Assembly (NCBI RefSeq): GCF_900769625.1
Contig: NZ_CAAGHK010000044.1
Location: 1-35,421 of the forward strand
Source: an uncultured Clostridium sp.
Lineage (GTDB): Bacteria; Bacillota; Clostridia; Clostridiales; Clostridiaceae
Direction: 5' to 3'
Length of the DNA: 35,421 nucleotides
The translations under genes and the position numbers were made by a program. Positions 30,313-35,421 of the stretch are shown here, piece by piece. The first letter of the stretch is position 1. The number at the start of each line of letters is the position of its first letter. The notes beneath the pieces are model-generated. The model did no database searches. It saw nothing but the letters and a program-made list of their open reading frames with translations, and was not told where the DNA came from.

Positions 30313-32064
30313 TTAATTATTAATTATCACTTTATTTGATTTTAAATCTCGCTTGATGATATTTATTTGATTTTTACCGCTTGTTTTTGATTTATAAAGA
30401 GCAGTATCAACATCCTGCATACATTCTTCAATGCTATAGGATACATTTTCATATACTCCCATGCTTAAAGATACAGGATTATAATCAACTTTTATCTTAT
30501 TTAATCGATTAAGTTTTTTCATGATATCCCTGCCAGCTTCATAAGCTTCTTCTGCATTGCAGCCAGGCAGTATAAGGATAAATTCATCACCACCAAAACG
30601 TCCGGCATAACCTTCTTTTTTATCTGACATATCAAGGACAATAGTTGCTACATCAAGAATTACTATATCACCTTGCATATGTCCATAAGTATCATTTATA
30701 GATTTGAAGTTATCTATGTCAATCATTACTAGTGAGAATATTTCCTTGTTATCAGTATAGCGTTTAATCAGATTAGAAATAAGTGTTTTTATATATCGGT
30801 TATTATAAAGTGAAGTCAGACCATCTTTATTGATGTTTTCAAGTTTCTTAATATTATTAATGTAATCTGTAAGAATATAAATTGATTCAATAATTGCAAA
30901 TAAGGCCCCGCCATATACTGAAGAATATTGTTTTTGAAGAACTGCATTGTTGACAAGCATATCATTTATTGCTGTAACACACAATACTGCAAATGAAATA
31001 AAATTTAATTTTACTTCTTTATTCTTATTTTTGATTTCCCTGAGGAAAAAGTATGTTAGATAAATAATAAATACGCCTGTTATAGCCTGAGGAATTTTCT
31101 GAATCCTATCATAAATCATATTATCAGTAAAAATTCCTAGTAATGAAAAACATGTCCCAAATAAAACAGCATATTTGGCGATGGTAATCTTATTATAGAA
31201 TACTTCATTCAAGAATAAAATATAAAAAGTAACCCAGAGATAGAAGGTCAATGCTGAACATTTACTGCATAGTTCAAATGATATATCTGGGAAAAACTCA
31301 AATAAAAGTCTGCTGTTAAATATCAGACATCTTAATATGAGTATTATACATATTATCGAAAAATAAATCTGCTTTTTCCTATTAGATTGTCTTTGAGCAA
31401 AGCAGAATCCACAATTAATAAGAAGCATCATGAAGATAATTCCAAGTGTTAATCCATCAACTGCTGTATAAAAATAATTAATTTTCATTATGTTATCTTT
31501 TAGTCCAAATACAGGAGCACGTAACTGTGGTTCCATTTCTCGATATACGCTTGTATTTATAACAATATCAATTTCTTTGTTTTGTGAAGGAAAAAATACA
31601 TACTGTGATTTATATGTTGCTTTCTCTTCATCAATATTTTCACCAACCTTTCCACGTTCTCCATAATCAACGCCATTAATCCAGATTTTAGATGAAGTGA
31701 ATATTCTATAAAAATATAAGCCGTAAATATCATCTTCAGGTACCTGTATCTTCAGATGAAGTGTCATATATCCGCTTTTATCACCACTAGTCTGACTGCT
31801 TAATTTTCCAGGGATATTATAATAATCACTGACTGCCCTGTTTTCCAAATCACTGGGTGAAAGTAGTTCATTATAATAAAAATCCCAATTACCATTAAGG
31901 CTGACATTGTTTTTGGATAAATCAATTGTGTCAGATAATGCTGCTTCTCCATTTTCGATATTGAGAACAGTATCAGTGTTCTGCTTATTTATATGAAAGA
32001 AAACAGATAAAAGTAAAATAATTCCTGTCAGGATTAAAATGAATTTTCTATATCTTTTAAACAT
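30313..32064 (-). CDS. 7TM-DISM sensor diguanylate cyclase (GGDEF)
   Basis: The 583-residue membrane protein has a signal anchor (about 8-25) and an extracytoplasmic 7TMR-DISM-like jelly-roll part (LNGNWDFYYNELLSP at about 56, IYGLYFYRIFTSSKIWINGVDYG near 112). Seven membrane helices follow at about 200-410 (7TMR-DISM_7TM). The C-terminal cyclase domain has DGLTSLYNNRY (about 418), DIDNFKSINDTYGHMQGD (about 449) and the active site RFGGDEFILI (about 487). It makes c-di-GMP from GTP in response to an external ligand. The inhibitory I-site RxxD five residues before GGDEF is KKEG here, so product feedback is probably lost. AAAGGAG precedes the start. Confidence 0.92.
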   Translation of the reverse strand: MFKRYRKFILILTGIILLLSVFFHINKQNTDTVLNIENGEAALSDTIDLSKNNVSLNGNWDFYYNELLSPSDLENRAVSDYYNIPGKLSSQTSGDKSGYMTLHLKIQVPEDDIYGLYFYRIFTSSKIWINGVDYGERGKVGENIDEEKATYKSQYVFFPSQNKEIDIVINTSVYREMEPQLRAPVFGLKDNIMKINYFYTAVDGLTLGIIFMMLLINCGFCFAQRQSNRKKQIYFSIICIILILRCLIFNSRLLFEFFPDISFELCSKCSALTFYLWVTFYILFLNEVFYNKITIAKYAVLFGTCFSLLGIFTDNMIYDRIQKIPQAITGVFIIYLTYFFLREIKNKNKEVKLNFISFAVLCVTAINDMLVNNAVLQKQYSSVYGGALFAIIESIYILTDYINNIKKLENINKDGLTSLYNNRYIKTLISNLIKRYTDNKEIFSLVMIDIDNFKSINDTYGHMQGDIVILDVATIVLDMSDKKEGYAGRFGGDEFILILPGCNAEEAYEAGRDIMKKLNRLNKIKVDYNPVSLSMGVYENVSYSIEECMQDVDTALYKSKTSGKNQINIIKRDLKSNKVIINN

Positions 32065-32427
32065 ATAATATCTGCTCCTTTAAGTATTTTCTATTTGATT
32101 TTGTAAAATCACAATATTGTCATCTTTGATTAATTTTAGGGATAAATATACATATATATATATATTATACAATATATTTAGGATAATTGTAATTTATGTT
32201 AAAATAAATCACATAATTTATGAAAAAAATGAGATATTAATACTGTGATGAATAAATTAAATAGATATAAAATTTTAGTGACAGGATAAAGTTTACAATT
32301 TTATACATAAGGACTGTGATAATCCAGAAAATATTGATTTTGATATGATTGATAAAGTAGCAGAAGTAATATACGATTTTATTGTCAATAATGATAATAT
32401 TGATTTTTAATGTACTTATAGAGAATT
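32065..32427. other. Intergenic region, with an open frame lacking a start
   Basis: An AT run at 32150-32165 is followed by a 42-codon open frame on + (32282-32410) with no start or ribosome binding site. It reads DCDNPENIDFDMIDKVAEVI and is probably a relic of an unknown gene. Confidence 0.4.
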
Positions 32428-32512
32428 ACAGCTTCATATTATAATTGTAATTAAAAAATCCTCTAAGGATTTTCATCAAAATTAACAATTGAAATATATA
32501 ATATGAAGCTGT
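32428..32512. repeat. 85-bp palindromic REP/MITE-like element
   Basis: Perfect 16-bp terminal inverted repeats (ACAGCTTCATATTATA at 32428-32443 and its complement at 32497-32512) enclose further pairing (AATTGT/ACAATT) and an inner hairpin AAAATCCT-CTA-AGGATTTT. The inner part (AAAATCCTxTxAGGATTTTCA...AATTxxCAATT) is the same as at 24030-24077. It lies after the MATE gene's end and could also act as a terminator for it. Confidence 0.7.
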
Positions 32513-32595
32513 ATTTACTACATTTTTAAATCTTTCTGAATGGAATACTGGATTTTATTATTTCAGTTTCACAGATGCCCGGTGAATGTCCATTA

Positions 32596-33993
32596 TTATA
32601 AAGAAGTGCTATCGAATTTTTTATGTTTTCCTTTTATATTTCCAAGATTTTTAAATTCATAATATACAAGGATAGCACCGATTAGTGCTGCCATAAAATC
32701 TGCAACTGGTCCGGCATACATTATGCCATCGATTCCCATAAAGATTGGAAAGATAATTATCAATGGCAGAAGGAATATTATTTGTCTTGTAAGTGACAAT
32801 AATATACCCTTCATTGGTTTTCCAATGGCAGTAAAGAAATTTGATGTTATCGGCTGTATAAAATTCAGGAATGTAAAGAATAAGAAAATCCTGAAATATG
32901 ATGCTGCAAATTCAAAATACATTTCAGAACCCTGACCAAATAATGATATTATGGGTCTTGGTGCAAATTGGAATATTAAAAATGCAATCACTGAAATTAA
33001 AAAAGCTATTTTAGAGGCAAGGATATATGAACTTTTAACACGATCATACTTTTTTGCTCCATAATTAAAACTTACAATAGGCTGAAGTCCCTGCGATATT
33101 CCAATTATTAAAGCAAAGAAAATCATATTTACTTTAGTGATTATTCCTGAGCATGCCAGAGGAATTGCCTCTCCATACTGTGATAATGTTCCATAATAAG
33201 TAAGACTTTTATTCATGACAATCTGAGTGACCATCATTGCAATTTGATTGAAAAATGGCGATGCACCAAGAGAGATTATCTCTTTTGTATATTTCAGCTG
33301 TATCTTTAGATTATTTATCTTTAAGGATACAGTTTTATAATGGCGGATGTATTTTATTACAAGAATTCCTGAGCATATCTGTCCGATGATTGTTGCCAGT
33401 GCAGCACCTGCCATGCCCAGATTAAGAATAAATATAAAAAATGGGTCAAGTATTGTATTGATTACAGCACCTGTCAGATTGCAGATCATAGTATACTTTG
33501 GGCTTCCATCAGCACGAATCAAATGTCCGCCACCTGTTGCAAAAATGAGAAATGGAAAGCCGAATGATGTTATATAGGTATAAGGTACAGCATAAGGCAT
33601 TACATCATCGGGAGCACCAAAGAATTTCAAAAGCGGCCTTGTAAAAAACTGAACTATGAGACATAATATTATACCGCTTGCAAAAAGAAGTGTAGCTGCA
33701 TTTCCTATATAGTAAGCACCATCTTCTTCTTTTCCAGCACCCATAGCAAGATTAAATGCTGATGCACCGCCAATTCCAAGCAGTAGTGAAAGTGCAACAC
33801 ACGAGGTACTGAGAGGAAAAACAATATTGGTGGCAGCATTTCCTAAAGTGCCAATACTTCTTCCAATAAAGAACTGATCAACAATATTGTATAGTGCACT
33901 TACCAGCATGGCTATGATGCTTGGTATTGCAAACTTAAATAGCAGTTTATTGACTGGCAGACTTCCAAGTATATTTCTTTTGTTACTATCCAT
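32596..33993 (-). CDS. MATE-family multidrug/organic cation efflux transporter
   Basis: The 465-residue membrane protein has the 12-helix MATE layout in two halves. The N half opens PVNKLLFKFAIPSIIAMLVSALYNIVDQFFIGRSIG (key P-S-I and VDQFFIG at about 37-43), and the second half repeats the pattern near EIISLGASPFFNQIAMMVTQIVMNKSL. It also has ISQGLQPIVSFNYGAKKYDRVK (about 297-318), typical of MepA/NorM-like clostridial members. Such pumps expel drugs or dyes using Na+ or H+. AGGAGA at about 34002-34007 (complement) supports the start. It is a single gene with no adjacent regulator. Confidence 0.92.
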   Translation of the reverse strand: MDSNKRNILGSLPVNKLLFKFAIPSIIAMLVSALYNIVDQFFIGRSIGTLGNAATNIVFPLSTSCVALSLLLGIGGASAFNLAMGAGKEEDGAYYIGNAATLLFASGIILCLIVQFFTRPLLKFFGAPDDVMPYAVPYTYITSFGFPFLIFATGGGHLIRADGSPKYTMICNLTGAVINTILDPFFIFILNLGMAGAALATIIGQICSGILVIKYIRHYKTVSLKINNLKIQLKYTKEIISLGASPFFNQIAMMVTQIVMNKSLTYYGTLSQYGEAIPLACSGIITKVNMIFFALIIGISQGLQPIVSFNYGAKKYDRVKSSYILASKIAFLISVIAFLIFQFAPRPIISLFGQGSEMYFEFAASYFRIFLFFTFLNFIQPITSNFFTAIGKPMKGILLSLTRQIIFLLPLIIIFPIFMGIDGIMYAGPVADFMAALIGAILVYYEFKNLGNIKGKHKKFDSTSL

Positions 33994-34111
33994 AATTTAT
34001 CTCCTGTACATAAATAATAAATTCATTTTATTATTTATTATTATGTTCAATTGCAAGATATTTATAATAAGTGTAGATATATAAGTATCAGTTAAACTAT
34101 TTTCTTAAGAA

Positions 34112-34157
34112 AGAGATAATTGATTATCTTCAACGATTAATAACAGATTATTAATCG
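34112..34157 (-). terminator. Hairpins at the end of the Na/Pi cotransporter gene
   Basis: A 10-bp stem CGATTAATAA/TTATTAATCG (34134-34157) overlaps the stop codon. A second, AGATAA/TTATCT (34112-34127), is followed on the - strand by a U-rich stretch (CTTTCTT). Confidence 0.55.
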
Positions 34158-35421
34158 ATAGAATTGCCAATTACATTTTCAGCAATATTAGTTGAATGGT
34201 CACCGATTCTTTCAAAGTCAGTTATCAGGTCAAGGAATATTGCACCTTCATTTGCTGTACATCTGCCATCGTAAAGTCTTTTAATATGTCTTTCACGATA
34301 GCTTCTCTGATATGAATCAATTTTATTTTCTATATCACTGATTGACTTTGCCTTTCTAATATCTCTTGTTGCATAAGAAGTGATTGCGATGTTTAGTGAT
34401 TCCATTACAGAATCATATATTTCATTTATTTCTTCTAATGCTTCATTGCTGTATTTAAGCTTTTTATTTATTTTTTCCACGGCAAGATCAGCAATATTTT
34501 CAGCATGGTCGCCAATTCTTTCAATATCAATGACTACATGGAAAGTAGATGCAACAATAACTTTTTCCTTATCTGATAAAATACATTTTGATAGTTTTAC
34601 AAGATAAGTAGTAATGCATTCTTCTAATATATTGATAAGTTTTTCATTTTCGTAAACTTGTTTTATCATTTCTTCATCATTGTTCAGAAAGGCAGTCATT
34701 GAAAGTTCAACATTCTTTTTTGCCTTATTTGCCATTCTGATAGTTTCTTTTATTACCTGGCCAGCCGCGATTACTGGTGTTTCTAAAAATCTGCTGTCGA
34801 GGAATTTAGGACCCATTTTTTCGATTTTATCTTCGCATGGAATTACTTTGTTTGCAAATTTAATTATAAAATTACCAAATGGAAGAAGAAGAGCTGTATT
34901 TGTTACATTGAAAATTGTATGTGCATTTGCAATTTGTCTGCTGATATCAGTACTTGTTGTTGCGACGAAGTTACCTAAGCAGCCTAAGAAAGGTATAAAT
35001 ATTATAGTACCTACTACGTTAAATATTAAATGAAGAAGTGCTGCTTTGTGTGCTGTTTTATTTGTACCTATACTAGCAAGCAGTGCAGTAATGCATGTTC
35101 CAATATTACAACCGAATAAAATAGGAATTGCAAGATTTATAGTTATTCCATTTGTTGAAGCAAGTGCAATCAAGATACCAGTAGTTGCTGATGAGCTTTG
35201 AAGAAGAGCAGTTAATGCCATACCGGCTAAAATTCCTATGAGCCAGTTATCACCTATTGCAATAATTATGTTTGTAAATTGGGGTGAAGATGATATGGGA
35301 GCCATGGCAGCAGTCATTGCTCCCATTCCAGTGAAGAGAATACCAAATCCAAGAATTATATTACCAATTTCAATTCTTTCTTTGGCTTTGGCAAACATTA
35401 CTACGGCTGCGCCTATAAATA
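34151..35421 (-). CDS. Na/Pi cotransporter family protein with PhoU domain, 5' end outside the window
   Basis: The frame continues past the first ATG (35398) as FIGAAVV to the window edge, so the N-terminal part is missing. The visible part has a membrane domain with the second QSSSATTG signature (about 65 residues after the 35398 ATG), ILFGCNIGTCITALLAS and further helices to about residue 200. After it a cytoplasmic helical PhoU-like domain follows, with two repeats ending in DFERIGDHSTNIAE and DIERIGDHAENIAD (metal-binding E/D-R-I-G-D-H pattern). Such proteins import phosphate with Na+, with PhoU-type control. It is separate from the pst/pho genes in this window. Confidence 0.92.
   Translation of the reverse strand, partial: FIGAAVVMFAKAKERIEIGNIILGFGILFTGMGAMTAAMAPISSSPQFTNIIIAIGDNWLIGILAGMALTALLQSSSATTGILIALASTNGITINLAIPILFGCNIGTCITALLASIGTNKTAHKAALLHLIFNVVGTIIFIPFLGCLGNFVATTSTDISRQIANAHTIFNVTNTALLLPFGNFIIKFANKVIPCEDKIEKMGPKFLDSRFLETPVIAAGQVIKETIRMANKAKKNVELSMTAFLNNDEEMIKQVYENEKLINILEECITTYLVKLSKCILSDKEKVIVASTFHVVIDIERIGDHAENIADLAVEKINKKLKYSNEALEEINEIYDSVMESLNIAITSYATRDIRKAKSISDIENKIDSYQRSYRERHIKRLYDGRCTANEGAIFLDLITDFERIGDHSTNIAENVIGNSID

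Noticed and set aside
34680..35033. 117-codon + strand frame opposite the Na/Pi cotransporter gene
   Set aside because: Antisense of a clear membrane-protein gene; its hydrophobic look comes from the opposite codons.

Overview
The window is very AT-rich. It has strong GGAGG-type ribosome binding sites, many hairpin-plus-U-run terminators, and families typical of clostridia (AAA-ATPase-like/PD-(D/E)XK proteins, Rpn-type nucleases, DegV, YvrJ/DUF1659/DUF2922). It most likely comes from the chromosome of a Clostridium-type Firmicute; I cannot name a species. No rRNA, tRNA or CRISPR array was seen.

Layout. (1) 1-2420: the tail of an Rpn/TIGR01784-type nuclease and a complete AAA-ATPase-like protein with a C-terminal PD-(D/E)XK domain. 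(2) 2533-10385: a decayed YvrJ fragment, an ArdA-type antirestriction gene, then a complete type I restriction-modification operon (hsdM-hsdS-hsdR). (3) 10738-12377: an overlapping two-gene STAS-like/PIN-domain unit, a relic of an IS200/IS605 TnpA, and a small zinc-ribbon gene behind a promoter that overlaps a LexA-type operator. (4) 12750-21228: a phage-like replication module on the + strand: sigma-region-4-like regulator, small proteins, DUF2815 single-strand DNA-binding protein, family A DNA polymerase with proofreading domain, a second sigma-like protein, a VapE primase-helicase and a YozE-like mini-protein. Integrase, terminase, capsid, tail and lysis genes are absent, so it looks like a satellite, a defective prophage or a domesticated remnant. 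It carries repeated non-coding blocks (TTCGATTTT...CTATATAGTGTAGG) and an iteron-like GCAACA array after vapE. (5) 21293-22880, - strand: a sigma factor with YvrJ, DUF1659 and DUF2922, a conserved clostridial quartet of unknown role. The YvrJ and DUF1659 genes share a promoter-like element that this sigma factor could read. (6) 23290-35421: chromosomal-type genes: hemerythrin, tRNA-dihydrouridine synthase, zinc-ribbon protein, AAC(3)-type acetyltransferase, TetR regulator, DegV protein, HAD phosphatase/mutase, 7TM-GGDEF diguanylate cyclase, MATE transporter and a partial Na/Pi cotransporter, with gene relics and a palindromic REP/MITE-like repeat.

How they fit together. Segments 2-5 read as an accessory island built from defence (type I R-M), counter-defence (ArdA), a toxin-antitoxin-like pair and a phage-type replication block under possible SOS control. 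A YvrJ gene or relic lies at each end of this roughly 19.5 kb stretch, in the same orientation, which may mark a duplicated or recombined boundary. All functional assignments rest on motif recognition by eye; no database search was run.
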